DNA of 64,000 nt from Acanthamoeba lenticulata (lineage: Eukaryota; Discosea; Longamoebia; Acanthamoebidae), in the NCBI GenBank assembly GCA_002179805.1, contig NAVB01000053.1, positions 1-64,000 on the forward strand, given 5' to 3'. The translations under genes were made by a program, and so were the position numbers. Under the pieces are notes generated by a model. The model worked only from the letters and a program-made list of their open reading frames with translations, was not told where the DNA came from and searched no databases. Shown one piece after another: positions 1 to 12,000 of this stretch (positions within the stretch are counted from its first letter, which is position 1; the number at the start of each line of letters is the position of its first letter).

Positions 1-1290
1 TTCAAATAATAATAAAAAAGCAAAACAAAAAGCCAAAGCGTACCAACGCCAGCGCCCTTCCAGCCGAGGCCGCCGAACCGGAACTCCTCATCATCGCGGA
101 TGTAGAGAGAAGTGTCGAGCTGCGACGGGTAGACGCTGAACACGCGGTTGGGGCCGCTCTCCCACTCGGCCTGACAACAGAAAATGCATTAACATTGATG
201 CACGGGAATCATCCGATAGATGGTAGCGATGGCAAGAAGACGTACATCGTGGCCGTTGTCGTCGGTGATGATGTACTTGTACTCGAAGGGGATAGCGTTC
301 TTCTTCACCTTGATGGTGGCGGTCCAAATCGGGGGCACGACGGACTCGAGCGAGACGGCCTTCTTGACCTGCCAGTCGCCCACGGCATCATAGCTGCCCA
401 GGATCGCGACGCGCTTGCCATCGGGAACGCGTGTGGCCTTGACACGGAACTGGACCAGCACTTCGTGGTCTGGGAACACGCACAAAGCTTTAAGCCACTG
501 AAAAAGAGATGCATATCTGTTGGTGCCGCTCGGCACATACCATCAGTGCCCTTGGCCTCCTTGGCGAGGGAGGCGCGCTCCTGCTGGATGACCTCTTCGG
601 CGCGCTCCTTGGACAAGAGCTGCTTGTTGTAGAGGATCCTAAAGGCCGCGGTCTTCTCGATCAAGGTCTCATGCCGGGCCTGCGACTGTGGGATACATCG
701 CGCCATCAGCATTTGGCGTCAATGAAGAAGGAAACAGCCGCGGCAGAGGCACATACCCTCCAGATTTCAGCGAGCTCGACGTCAACATCGGGAACAGTGA
801 ACCCGCGGTTGGGACCGTCCTCCCACCGGAGGCCGTCGCCGTTGTCGTTGATGAGCAGGAACTTGTACTCGAGGCGAGTGTTGGGGGCGAAGTTGGCCAC
901 GCCCTCCCACTCTCCCTCCCGCAGGTAGTGCAGCCTTGACGTGGCGCGAGAGGGTAAGAGGTCGGTCGAGACTGAATTCTGAGGAGCAACCAAAGGAGGG
1001 AAGGGCATGCTTACCTGAGGGCCCCCTTCGCAGTCCACGAGCCCAGCTCGGGCTGGTTGCCAGTGATGGCCACGACCTCGCCGTAGGCTGTGTGGTAGTT
1101 GATCTTGAAGCGCACCTGCGTGCCAGTCTTGGCAGACGTGCTGGCCTTGCCGCTAGACGCCGCTTTCTCTGTGTTTGAACATCGAGTCCGACATCAAGAA
1201 TCAGAGGAGATCATGTGATTGGTGAGCGAACATCCTCGGCATTTCGGATCAAATTGATAGGCCGAGGGACAGCGTACCTCCTTTGTTCAT
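1..1290 (-). CDS. Protein with two CBM20 starch-binding domains (3' end outside window)
   Basis: Carbohydrate-binding protein without a visible catalytic domain. The start at 1290 reads MNKG and splices after 13 nt (GTACGC at about 1277) onto an exon beginning near 1169; the frame joins cleanly. The first CBM20 runs from about 1120 to 770 and shows GNQPELGSW, LEYKFLLINDNGDGLRWEDG and GPNRGF. A linker rich in Glu, Lys and Ala (about 690-550) follows, then the second CBM20 (about 480-100) with GSYDAVGDW, FEYKYII, WESGPNR. These are the usual CBM20 landmarks: G.W, the aromatic strand and the WE.GPNR turn. A likely donor (GTACGC) near position 47 shows that the gene continues past base 1, so a catalytic or other domain may lie outside. 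The family binds starch or glycogen; a role in glycogen handling is inference. No signal peptide is seen. Confidence 0.8.
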
Positions 1291-1757
1291 GCTTGAGTTA
1301 TGTAGTGACGTGTTTTGCCGCTGATCTAAGTGAGGACAGTGATCGCGTGAGTAAACTTGCGTAGATCGGCTTTGCGAAAAAAGAAAAGCAACAGCGTCGA
1401 CGTGTTCTGCAAACGTTGTTAGATGCGTGGAGGTACCTTACAGTGCGCGGGGGCAACTTAGATTGAGAAGCGCGGCAGCCAACAGAACAAGCTCACCGGA
1501 GGTCACGCGCGAAGCTTCAAGTCTTCCAGCCGCCCGGTTCAATGGGCTTCAGGCTTCCCACCAAATTTCCAAGGCAGGGGCGCGACTCACAATTCGTATG
1601 CTGTCGGTGCCAACGGTGTTTATGAACGTCAACAATGCAGTCAACGCGAGCCAGGGCAGGGGCCACTCCTTGAGGCAAAACGAATCCCTCAGCTTCTCAC
1701 GTTGGATAGGGTACAGGAGGAAGGGGAGCCCAGCGGCAGAGCGGAGAGGATCCCTGT

Positions 1758-3628
1758 TCACGTTGCTTTGCCTCCTTGCACCTTTTTCTTGTGCTTTTGA
1801 AGCTCCTCCTCGTCCTTTGCGCCGATGTACTGCTGCACGGACGAATCGATGATGGAGACGAGGAAGTAGAGCAGCATGCTGATCAGCACCAGGTCCCACA
1901 CGAGCGACAGAAGGCCCTTCTCCTTGGTTGTCACCTCGCCCTCGCTGCGATGCAGCTTGGCCTTCTCGTTTTCGATCAGCGTCCTGCAGCAGCGTTTTAA
2001 AACACATGTTCATGAGCACTCGTAACCGCTCCACCTCTCACTCAAGGGTCATGACGCGTCAAACCTGAGATTGCCGTGCAGCCACGGGATGAGTGACTCG
2101 ACCAGGTTGACGACGTAGTCAAGCGTCTTCTTTGAAAACATGATGATGACCACCACGGTCTGCGCACAACAAGAAACCAGCGTGTTGATTCAATGAGTCA
2201 ACTGACCGAGAAGTCAAGTGGAGCGCCGTACCTGGAGATGAGCCTTGCAGAAGGCCTTACCGATGAGCGTGGCGCCGAAGAAGGTGATGAAGGGCACGAG
2301 GAAGTGACCGCACGTGATACCCGCCAAGTCGAACAACGGGTTGGGCACCTATTGTCCTTTACACGTCAGCCCTTCGCTTGGTTGTTTGTGCGCGTCAGAA
2401 CAAATGGAGGCGATACCGAAGCAAACAGAAGGATGCCAAAGAAGCCCATGTTGCCCAAGATGGAGTACATCAATGGCTTCACCCTGCAGCATACGCCAAT
2501 AAAATCATAAGTCAACCAACAAAAACAAAAAACAATAGCTCAGGCGGCCGACCTTTGAATAATCGGGTCTAGCAAGCCGCCACCCTCTTCGTCATCGTCC
2601 TCTTCATCGGCGTTGAGTTCTTTTAGCGTCTCGCCCGACAAGCGCGCTGCAAGGTGGAGGGGAGGGCACAAGACACGGTCAGACGTCGCTGGGCGTATGC
2701 AGGGGCGGTAACAGCTCGTATCGAACCGGCTCTGGCCACAAAGTAGGGCGGCAGCTCGCCGATGGCCGTGCCGATGCCCCACATGAGGGCCTCGAACTGG
2801 ACCTTGCGGAGCAGCTCCCAGAACGTAACCTGGTGGGCACGCGTCAGTCAGGCTTGAAGCCTCTTTCTTGATGTCGCGGCAAACCTCGTGCTCAAACGCT
2901 GTTGCAGGACAGATGAAGCGGTCTGGTCCGTAGAGATTAAAGGCCGTAGAGTTGCACTCGGTGGCTGCGATCGTGGCCTTAGCGATCAGCGGTCCCAGGT
3001 AGAGGACGAACGTGTGTAAACCCGTGCCTGAAGACAGGTGCGTCAGCGCGGTGGACGACACAGGAGCGTGCGCATGTGCACGATGATGTACGCACCTAGT
3101 CCGACAGAGGACAAGATGCCAAGGAAAACCCACCAAGCGCCGTTGAACATGACCTCTTTGGCGTCCTCCATGGTCTGGATGGCGTAGAACAAGTCAGAGC
3201 TGAGGCAGACCCCCCCCTCTAAAAAGAAGGCCTAGAGCCAGCACCTCGGTGTGCGCCCCAGGCAGCCGATCGAGCAGGAAGAGGGCTATGAAGACGCCAG
3301 CCAAGGCGAGAGACGACTTAACGTGCAGCCGTACGTAGTCGAGACCTTGCCGAACGTACTGAATCACAACAAGTGTGAAGATGGACAGAGAACGCACGGG
3401 CGCCTTCAAGAGCGTAATGTTGCGCCGCTTCTTTTTCTTCTCTTCGCGAAGCAGACGAAGCTTTTCTGCTTGGGCGCGTGCATGCGCTGATCAATGCGAG
3501 TAAAAACATCATCAAAAAGTAGTCTACTACCAACCTGCTTCGTCGTCGATGACATTGCCGGTGTCTCTCTTGTCAGCCGGGGGTCGGCGCAATACTGCCT
3601 CTTCTGCACCCCGCTCTTTCTTGCTCAT
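1758..3628 (-). CDS. VMP1: Vacuole membrane protein 1 (VMP1), ER scramblase-family autophagy protein
   Basis: Multi-pass ER membrane protein of the VTT/DedA superfamily. The family acts with TMEM41B in phospholipid scrambling, autophagosome formation and ER contact sites. The start at 3628 reads MSKKERG and gives a charged cytosolic N-terminus of the expected kind. The exons, in order, carry hydrophobic segments (about 3390-3230), the family signature [18 protein letters not shown] (about 3110-2990), then [20 protein letters not shown] (about 2800-2735), which is almost diagnostic for VMP1, further membrane segments (about 2480-2100), and a C-terminal membrane helix with a lysine-rich tail ending in GGKAT (stop at 1758-1760). 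At least seven exons are inferred from GT..AG borders. The 5' end lies 183 bp from the start of the divergent HPS6-like gene, so the two probably share a promoter region. Confidence 0.93.
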
Positions 3629-3811
3629 CTTGACCGTTCTGGCTACGGTTGGGCCACAGCGCTAATTACAAACCATTTCGAAATGGTTTACGAAATTGCC
3701 AGTAATCGGCGGTGTCCCTTTTCAACGCAATTTTCACCCAGCTAAAATAACAAAAAAACAAAAGCAAAGCCACCGGCAAATCACCCCAGGGGGGGCGACG
3801 CGATCGCTCCA

Positions 3812-6800
3812 ATGTTCAACTTTCAGGCGGTCAAGAGTGGTTGGGGACAGTCGCTGCGCGGGGCACGCAGCCTGGGGACGCTGCTAGCCAAGGATCGCAT
3901 TGGGCTCGTTTCCGATGTTGTGGTTTGCCCCGGGCACGTTGCCCTGCTCCTGCATTCATCTTCGCTTCTGTGCGTGTTCGATGCCGTACCGACCGGTCGT
4001 CAGCTCACCGAGCTCGAGGACCGCACTCTTACCAACGCGCTCTTGAAGCCCCCAGCTGCTGCCACAGCCTCGGGCACGGCCGTCGTGCCCTCCGAGTACA
4101 ACCTCCGCATCCAAAAGGTGGTGCTCGTCTCGCCCCACACCACTGCGCCCATTGTCAACCTCTGGTTCGAGTCCGAGCCGTCGAGCACCGGTGTTGGACA
4201 ACAAGCGGGCCCGGCCCTACGACTCGTAGTTGTGCAGGCCGACGGGTGGCTGCACGCGTGGCGCTGGAATTCAACCGCCTGGCGCTGGAGCCCCTACGCG
4301 CCGGTCCTCCTCCCGCCCTCGCGCGACCCGCGCTCCTTCGGCATCGGCCGCACTGCGCCGCGCCGCCGAGTCGTGGCGGTGACAGCTTCGGCTCCGTCGA
4401 GCGCGTCGTCTACAGCGTCAGCGGCGGCCTTCACACTGCCCTCGCCAGCTGCGGCAGGCGGGCGAGTCGTGTTCTGGTGCGAAACCTACGTTAGAGAGGC
4501 GCCTACGGCCAACGGCCGAGGAGAAAAGCAACAAAAGAGCGAAAGCGAAAACGATGCAGCAAAAACGGCAACACAGGCCAAAACAAAGAAGAAGAAAGAC
4601 TTCACGCGGCTCTGCTGGAGCGAGCTGTGGTTCGAAGAGGCCCCGCGCGCCGCTCCGGCCTCGGGACTGATGGCCAAACCTCCCACCTACCACGACGATA
4701 GTGAGGACGACATTGAAGACGACGACAATGGCTCCGCCGCCCATGTCGGCAAGGCCAACCTGATCGACACACTTGAGGGAGACATCCAACGCTTGTTCTC
4801 GGCCAAGGACGGCGCATGGCTCATGACTGGTAAGACCTCTTTCCCCTTCTGGATTCATCGCTAGACGCGGCCAACTCACAAGCCGCCCTGTGCAGGGACG
4901 ACACTCCACCACTGGTCCTACCACACGCGCACGCTCTACTCGTGTCCGCTGACGTTCACCAACCGGCTGCTGAACTCATCATCTGGTATCTCTAGATTTC
5001 TCTTTTTAATTGTTTATTTATGAATTAAAAAATTAATTGGATTATTTAATTTGCAGGGAAGGAGCCGGACGAGAGCCAGAACGGTGGCGAGAACGGGAGC
5101 GAATATGGAGCGTCCCCGAAGAGGGGCGCCAGCACCCTGGCGGCGGTGGCGGTCACGGTCCACTCGATCACCGGCGAGCTCGTCCTGCTGAGCACTGCCG
5201 GCGAGGTGCTGCTGTGCTCCGTCAAGGAAGACGTCGGCAACGGCGGTCCCCAGGCGGGTGACGTTGTCGCGCCGCCCAACCCCGCCGACCGTGCGTCGGC
5301 GTCCACCCCCACCTCGTCGGCCGCCGGGTCGCCGGCGCTTCAGCTGCGGCGGGTCAAGGGCCGGATCCGCGTCCAGCCCCTGTGCATTTGCCAGGGCCTC
5401 ATCAAAGAGGTACACACCTCCCCTTCTCGGGCTCGTCCATGTTGCGCTGACACGACCCCATCGCGCGCGCAGAACCAGTGGGCCGAGGGCGACGAGGTGG
5501 TCGACCTGCTCGCGCATCGGCATGTCGTTGGCGTGGTGGGCCCCACGGCGGTCCGCATCTTTGACCTGCGCCGTGGGCTCTTTGTCGAGGAGGTGCCCCT
5601 GCCCAAGCCAGTCGTGCTCGAGGGCGGCCTCAAGCGCCGCCTCTTCCCGGCCTCGGCGGCCGCGGCCGTCGGGGGGCTGTGGCGGCTGGGCGGGCTCGGC
5701 ATGCCCGCGGCGAGCGTGGGCGTGTGGGGCGTCGACGGCCTCTGGACCCTCAACTACCCCAAGGTCACCAAGCAGGCCGAGTTCCTCATCAAGGCGGCCT
5801 CGTCCACTTCATCATCATCGTCGTCAACAGCGTCATCAGTATCATCATCGACGACGGCCGGCTCCCCGCTGCGCGACGCTGCCTTACTGTGCAAGGACTG
5901 GGGGCTCGACCGTTGGTACACGAAGTACCTGTTTGACCAGGCCAGCCGCTCCCGCGAGAAGGTCCAGGCCGACGAGAGCCTGAAGCGCCAGCAGCAACAG
6001 CAGCAAGAGACCGGGGAAAACGATGAGGCGCTGCCAGCTAAGACCGGCGACAGCGCGCTGGCCGAGCTGCGTCTGCTGCGCGACTCCTGCGCAGACCTGG
6101 CGCCGTTTTTGGAGAACCCAGCGCTCATCGTCGGCATGCTGGCGTCGGCATCATCGTCCAACCGAAGCGCGATCAATCAGCACCTGGGCACTTTCCTCGA
6201 GATCGTCGGGCCCAAGAGTTCTACGTCGACGACGCCCTCAGCCCCGGTCGACCAACGCGCCTACGCCTTGGTGCGCGTCGCTTTTTTCGTTCTTTGTAGG
6301 GGAAAATTGGGGGGGGGGGGCGAGGAGCAACAGCATACCGGAGAGACGGCGGACTGACGCGGGGTTCCTGCGCTTCAGGAGTTCACCGAGCTGGAGCGCG
6401 AGCGCCAGCGGCAAGCGTTCCACTACACCACGCCCCTCAATCGCCGTTTGATGCCGATCCTGCAGCACTATTACCAGCTCTCACAGAAGCTCAACGAGCA
6501 GAGCCACATCGCCGTAGCCACGGCGCCGCCGGCCTCTTCGTCATCGTCCTCTTCGTCATCAGCGTCAAAGGTGACGTTGTCGCAGCTCGCGTCGGCCGAC
6601 CAGGCGGTGGCGCCGACGGCACGTTCGGCCTTCTCGACGTCGTCGCCCATGTCGCCGGCCGACATGCGGCGCGCCAAGCTGGCGCAGGTCGACAGCGTCG
6701 AGCACCTGCGGCTCATCACGCGGGGCGATCTCGAGCTGGCCGAGGAGGAGTGTCCCGACCTGCTCCTCGACGTCCTGCTCCGCCTCTTCCTGCCCCACCT

Positions 6801-8527
6801 CGCTGGCGAGGCCGAGCGGCAGCGGCGCGACAAGACTGGCGGCGGCCAGAAGGCAGACAAGCCGCGGCCGGCCCAGCACGGCGCCCGGCTCCCACGCCAG
6901 CAGCTGCGCCCACGCCTGGCCGACGCCCTGTCGGCGGCCCATCCGGCCCTCCTGCAGAGCGCCGCCTACGGGTTGTCGCATGCCAACTCGATGGGCTCCT
7001 CCTCGGTCTCCTCGCTTGCTCCGCCCGAGGCCGCTGCCGCCTCGTCGTCGTCGGCCAAGATGAAGCGCATCGAGAGCTTCACGCCCAGCCGGCTCAACAA
7101 GCAGACCGGCGTCGGCGAGGACGACGACGAAGGAGACGAGCTCAGGGAGGAGGACGAAGCCCGTGCGGCTAGCGGCAAGAAGGCCCGGCGCAACGGGCTC
7201 GAGCATCCGTTCTTTGCCATCCTGTGCCGCCTGCTCTACGCGCGCCGGCCATCCCTACTCATTCCCTTCTTCCACATTCTCTCTGTCTCGGCGCCCGCTC
7301 CAGCTTCCTCGTCATCTTCATCATCATCCTCGTCTTCATCATCGACCTTCACGACAATTTACCTCAAGCGGGCCTTCCAAGCGCTGCCGCCGTTCCCGTA
7401 CTACGCCCACGCCACTTACGCAGAGCAGCAGCACGCGCTGGCCCGCGACCAACCCGACGCCGAGGCCGAGGCCGCCGCGGCCCTGTTCGACGCGCAGCTT
7501 AAGGCGCGCGTGTGGCTCCTGTGCCGCGTGGGCCAGGCGCCCAACGGTTCGCCCTCTCCTCTCCCCCGCATGTTCTCCGACGCTGACACCACGCGGGCCT
7601 GCTTTTGTTTCAACTATAGCCCTGAGGCTGCTGCTGTTCCTGGGCCGCTGGGACGACGCGCTGCGGATCATCGACAAGCGGGTCTCGCGCGCCCAGCCCG
7701 ACGGGCCTTCCGCCTCGGAGCTGGAGGAGCACGAAGGGCTGAACGAGGAGGACCGCAAGCAGGAGCAGCTCGAGCACTACGAGCTCTTTCATGTCCTCTT
7801 CATGCACTGCATCGAGAAACGGTTCGTCAAAGACTTTCTTTCCTCTCCTCGTCCTACGGCGACGGCGCTGACGACGGGCGGCGCCGACAGGGACGCCGAG
7901 AAGCTGGCGCGGTGCTGGGACTACCTGCCGCGCGGCTACAGCGTGTTCGACCTCCTGCGCACGACCCGCAGCTCGATCCCACTTCTGCCGCTCAACCCTT
8001 CCTACTCGACCATCTTTGCCCCGACGACCGCCACTGCCTTCAACAGCAGGGGCACGGACGACGAGGACAAGGACGCCATTTTCTCCGAGACGTCGCTGTC
8101 GATGTCTTCATTGTCCTCGTCCTCGTCCTCGTCGGTGAACGTGGCCACGCGAAAGCCCTTCACCGTGCAGGACTTCCGGCCGCAGTTGATCAAGATGTAT
8201 TACCGTATGCGGGCGCAGCAGGAGCGCCAGGAGAAGCAGCACGCGAGCCAGGCCGAAGCCGAGTTGGCCCGCCAGCAAGAGGCCGAGGCGCAGGCCGAGC
8301 GCCTGCGGCAGGAGCTCGAGGAGCTGCGGCGCCAGGAGCGGCTCATCATCGAGCGAAAAGACGACGCCGACGCGCTACTCTTCCCGACAAAGAACGAAAA
8401 CGAAGACGACGAGCAAAATGTGCCAAAGAACGAAGCCCCGACCGCCAAACGAGGAGAGAGCAAACAACAGCAACCAACCAAGAAGAAGGAGGCCATCTCC
8501 ATCTTTGGCGGTGTTGTAGGTAAGTGA
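3812..8527 (+). CDS. Large beta-propeller/alpha-solenoid trafficking-type protein, HPS6 (BLOC-2)-like
   Basis: A large multi-exon protein. It starts at 3812 (MFNFQAVKSG) and ends at 8525-8527. The N-terminal third has repeated short beta-strand blocks (VVLVSPHTTAPIVNLWFE, VVVQADGWLHAWRW, GRVVFWCE, AVTVHSITGELVLLSTAG, AVRIFDLRRGLFVEE), resembling a WD-type propeller. The middle and C-terminal parts are helical, broken by Ser runs encoded by TCG/TCA tracts (about 5810-5855, 6535-6570, 7310-7345, 8110-8140). A segment with LLFLGRWDDALRIIDKR (about 7620-7680) is solenoid-like, and FTVQDFRPQLIKMYYRMR leads into a long Glu/Arg/Gln coiled coil (about 8210-8345). Order and spacing of strands around RVVAV..VFWCE and AV.......LLLL..G recall human HPS6, a BLOC-2 subunit for lysosome-related organelles. 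This is recalled alignment, not a search, so HPS6 is a tentative name; another coat or tether protein is possible. Confidence 0.5.
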
Positions 8528-8780
8528 GATTGAATGAATAGATGACCATTTTGACAGCGGAGTCGAGGTCAAGAGTGAACAGAAGAAAGGGGGTTTGGGT
8601 GGTTCTCGTTTCCAGACGAACGGTCAAGTAGAGGTTGCGCCAAAAGACGAGCCAGCTTCGGAGTTGACAAAATTTCCGGCCAAATTTCTTAAGGTTCTGT
8701 ACCGGAAGCGGGCGACTGAGGACTTGCCTGCTCGGGCCCGTCGTCCTCTTCGTCGGCCGAAGGCGGCCCCCATTCCTCTG

Positions 8781-8788
8781 ATAAAAGG
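8781..8788 (+). promoter_or_regulatory. TATA-like box upstream of the repeat-protein gene
   Basis: The octamer ATAAAAGG lies about 120 nt upstream of a probable 5'-UTR donor and 215 nt upstream of the ATG at 9003. Its context, in a stretch without good coding signal between two same-strand genes, suits a core promoter. Function is inferred from sequence only. Confidence 0.35.
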
Positions 8789-8902
8789 CATCTGGCCTCT
8801 GAGTGCTTCCTCATACAACCACTTATTAGCCACTGCCACACGCTACAGGGCTTCCCATCACTCGTCTGCCTCTTCTCTTGTCTCTCCGCCTTCCCTGCAC
8901 AG

Positions 8903-8978
8903 GTGCGTGATCGGCTGTAGTTGTTGTTCGGTTTGTTTGGGTTTTGTTCGTCTGAAACGTTTTGTCGGTGTCTCGCAG
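8903..8978 (+). other. Probable 5'-UTR intron of the repeat-protein gene
   Basis: A donor CAG|GTGCGTGA at 8903 and an acceptor TCTCGCAG ending at 8978 bound a T-rich 76-nt stretch just before the ATG at 9003. The open frame runs through this region, but the composition (TTG and TTT-rich) is unlike the GC-rich coding sequence downstream. I therefore read it as a spliced leader-exon boundary and not as coding sequence. Confidence 0.55.
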
Positions 8979-9002
8979 AACGAACGTCCTCGAGCGAGCG
9001 AC

Positions 9003-12000
9003 ATGTCGACCATCTACTTCCCCCGAGCGCCGCCGCCGCCGAGAGCCACCTACGTCTTCCTCCCCGAGGAGCTTCCGCCCCTCGACTTCCAGCACCAACT
9101 GCTTAACCAGGCCCAGCGCCTGAAGAAGACAGAGTTTGTCGAAAAGACCTTCAAGGAGCGCTATGACGTCGAACATGCGGCCAGCACGGACCAGCTCAAG
9201 GCCACCTCTGGCCGCCAAGCTGTTGACGTGCCACCACCGCCGCCAGTCATGCGGCTCGAGCGCGGCATCAACCTGCCCGCGTTGAGCCTGAAGGACCAGC
9301 TCAAGCAGACCCGTCAACACATCAAGGCCAGCCGCGTGCCGGTCGCGCCGCTTCCGCCACCGGCCATGCGCCTCACACGGGGGATCAACCTGTCTGGCAT
9401 CAGCCTCCGCGACCAGCTCAAGCCCTTCGTGCGCAAGCTCAAGGCCAAGCGCATGTCTCAGATTCCACCCGCCCCGCCGGCCATGAGGCTCGAGCGCGGC
9501 ATCAACCTCCCCGGCATGAGCCTTCGCGAGCAACTCAAGCCCTCCGTGCGCAAGATCAAGGCCAAGCGCATTCCTCCCCCACCGCCGGCCATGCGCCTCG
9601 AGCGCGGCATCAACCTCCCCGGCATGAGCCTTCGCGACCAGCTCAAGCCTTCCGTTCACAAGATCAAGGCCAAGCGCATTCCTCCCCCACCGCCGGCCAT
9701 GCGTCTGACGCGCGGCATCAATCTGCCCGGCACCAGCCTGCGGGAGGAGCTCAAGCCTTCCGTTCGCAAGCTCAAGGCCAAGCGCATTCCTCCTCCACCG
9801 CCGGCCATGCGCCTTACCCGTGGGATTAACCTGCCCGGCACCAGCTTGCGAGAGGAGCTCAAGCCTTCCGTGCGCCGGCTCAAGGCCAGGCGCATTCCTC
9901 CCCCACCGCCGGCCATGCGAGTCGAGCGCGGCATCAACTTGCCCGGCACGAGCCTCCGTGACCAGCTCAAGCCCTCCGTACGCAAGCTCAAAGCCAAGCG
10001 CATTCCTCCTCCGCCGCCGGCCATGCGGCTCGAGCGTGGCATCAACTTGCCCGGAACCCCCCTGCGGGAGGAGCTTAAACCTTCGGTCCGCCGGCTCAAG
10101 GCCAAGCGCATTCCTCCTCCACCACCGGTCATGCGGCTCGAGCGTGGCATCAACCTGCCCGGCACCAGCCTGAGGGAACAGCTCAAGCCCTCCGTGCGCA
10201 AGCTCAAGGCCAAGCGCATTCCTCCTCCACCGCCGGCCATGCGGCTCGAGCGCGGCATCAACCTGCCCGGCACCAGCCTGAGGGAACAGCTCAAGCCTTC
10301 CGTGCGCAAGCTCAAGGCCAAGCGCATGCCCGAAGCCCCGCCCCGCCCGCTGGCCATGCAGCTCGAGCGTGGCGTCAACATGCCCGGCTTGAGCCTTCGC
10401 GACCAGCTCAAGCCCTCCGTGCGCCGGCTCAAGGCCAAGCGCATGCCCGCGGCCCCGCCGGCTCCGCCTGCGGCCAGCCTGCGATTGGCCGCCGCCAAGC
10501 CGCTTAAGGAGCTGCTCGCGTCGGCCGTGTCCGAGCGCGCGGACCACGGCCGGACGCTGCCGGAGGAGGTCCAGCGCGAGTTCCTCGAGGCGGCCAAGGA
10601 CAAGCACCGCGCCATGACCGAGCGCGAGGTCCCGCTGGCGCCCGCCGCGCCGGCGCCCGTGCTCAACGCCGTCCCGCCGCTGCACCACACCATCTCCGAG
10701 GAGGCCGCTGAGGCCGCCCAGGAGATGTCGCGCGCCCACTACCCGCCGATGGCTCCGGCCGCCCCGGCGCCGGACCTCATCCCTCGCGACGCCGTGCTCG
10801 AGCAGCCCCTCAAAGAGCAGCTCATCCCGGTGGCCGTCAAGACCATCCAGCACGTCCCGGCCCTCGTTGTCGAGCCCAAGGCGGTGGAGAAGGAAACCTC
10901 CTTCCGCGGCGTCCCGGCCGCGCCGCCGGCGCCGGGCCCGTTCCAGATCTACCGCCCGTCGCGCCTGTTCACGCTCGATCGGCCGTTCAAGGACGAGCTG
11001 GCCGACGCCGTGCGCATGAAGATGAGCCGCCGCGACGACCAGATGCGCGAGGCCCAGCGCTCCTTCGCCGCGCCGCCGCCCTTGCCGCCGCGCCCGGCCG
11101 AGATGCGCGTGCCCAAGCAGCACAAGATGAAGAAGAAGGTGGCGCCGCCGCTGCCGCCGCGCCCGGCCGAGACGCTGGCGCTCATGGAGAGCATGCGCGG
11201 CAACGTCGTCGTGCACGCGGCCGAGGTTGTCATCAGCCATGCGCCCCTGATGGAGAAGGAGATCATCGAGGAGCGGCCGGTGGAGATCAAGGTCGAGCAC
11301 CACATCCAGCCCGTCGTGCACGAGGTCGAGCACCGCATCCAGCCGATCATCAAGACCGAGGCCACCACCGAGCGGACCATCATCGTGCAGGACAAGAACG
11401 TCATGCTGCCGCCCATCATCGAGCCGCCCGTGGTCGTCTCGACCGGCATCCCGACGACGGCGACGACGATGCCCACCAGGGCCGCGACCACCGTTGCTAG
11501 TCCGGTCATGACCACGCCGCTGACCATGGCCACGCCCGTGTCGCCGGCCATGGCGACCACCATCTCGAGCCCGGGTATGACAACACCGCTGACCATGGCC
11601 ACGCCGCTGACCACGGCCACGCCCGTGTCGCCGACAATGGCGGCCAGCGTCCTCCCGAGCGTTCCCATCATGACCACGCCCATGGCCGCTGGCCCAATCA
11701 ACGTGCGGTCTGCCGGCCCTGTCGGCGGCGGCATGCTCGACGCGGAGCAGCGGCTGGGCCTGGGCGCCGTCGCGCCCCTCATGTCCGGCGAGAGGGAGAT
11801 CATGCTCGAGCGCCCGGCCATGGCCACCCATCATGCGCCTCACTCGGGCGCGGCGCCGGTGGCTTCAACCTTGAGCCCGACGTCGAGCACCACCAACCGC
11901 GGGCGACGGGGCTCGATCGGGATGAAGATCAAGGGCGCCATGAAGGAGGTGCAGGGCACGCTCACGCGCAACCCGGCCAAGAAGGAGGAGGGCAAGATGC

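Noticed and set aside
1427..1852. Plus-strand frame of about 141 codons
   Set aside because: It overlaps the VMP1 last exon antisense and has no supporting motif.
9228..10443. Assigning the 36-residue repeat as RPEL or WH2
   Set aside because: The spacing partly fits both, but the defining Glu-Leu of RPEL is Lys-Leu and the WH2 linker is one residue too long. Kept only as a hypothesis in the findings.
9228..10443. CRISPR-like array
   Set aside because: Regular 108-bp spacing arises from in-frame protein repeats without variable spacers; the genome is eukaryotic.
8826..11843. Open frame of about 1005 codons on the minus strand, antisense to the repeat protein
   Set aside because: It is a by-product of strong GC3 bias and the 108-bp repeat on the plus strand. 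It reads as Arg/Gly/His-rich, has no family resemblance, and the plus frame has start, stop and poly(A) signal.
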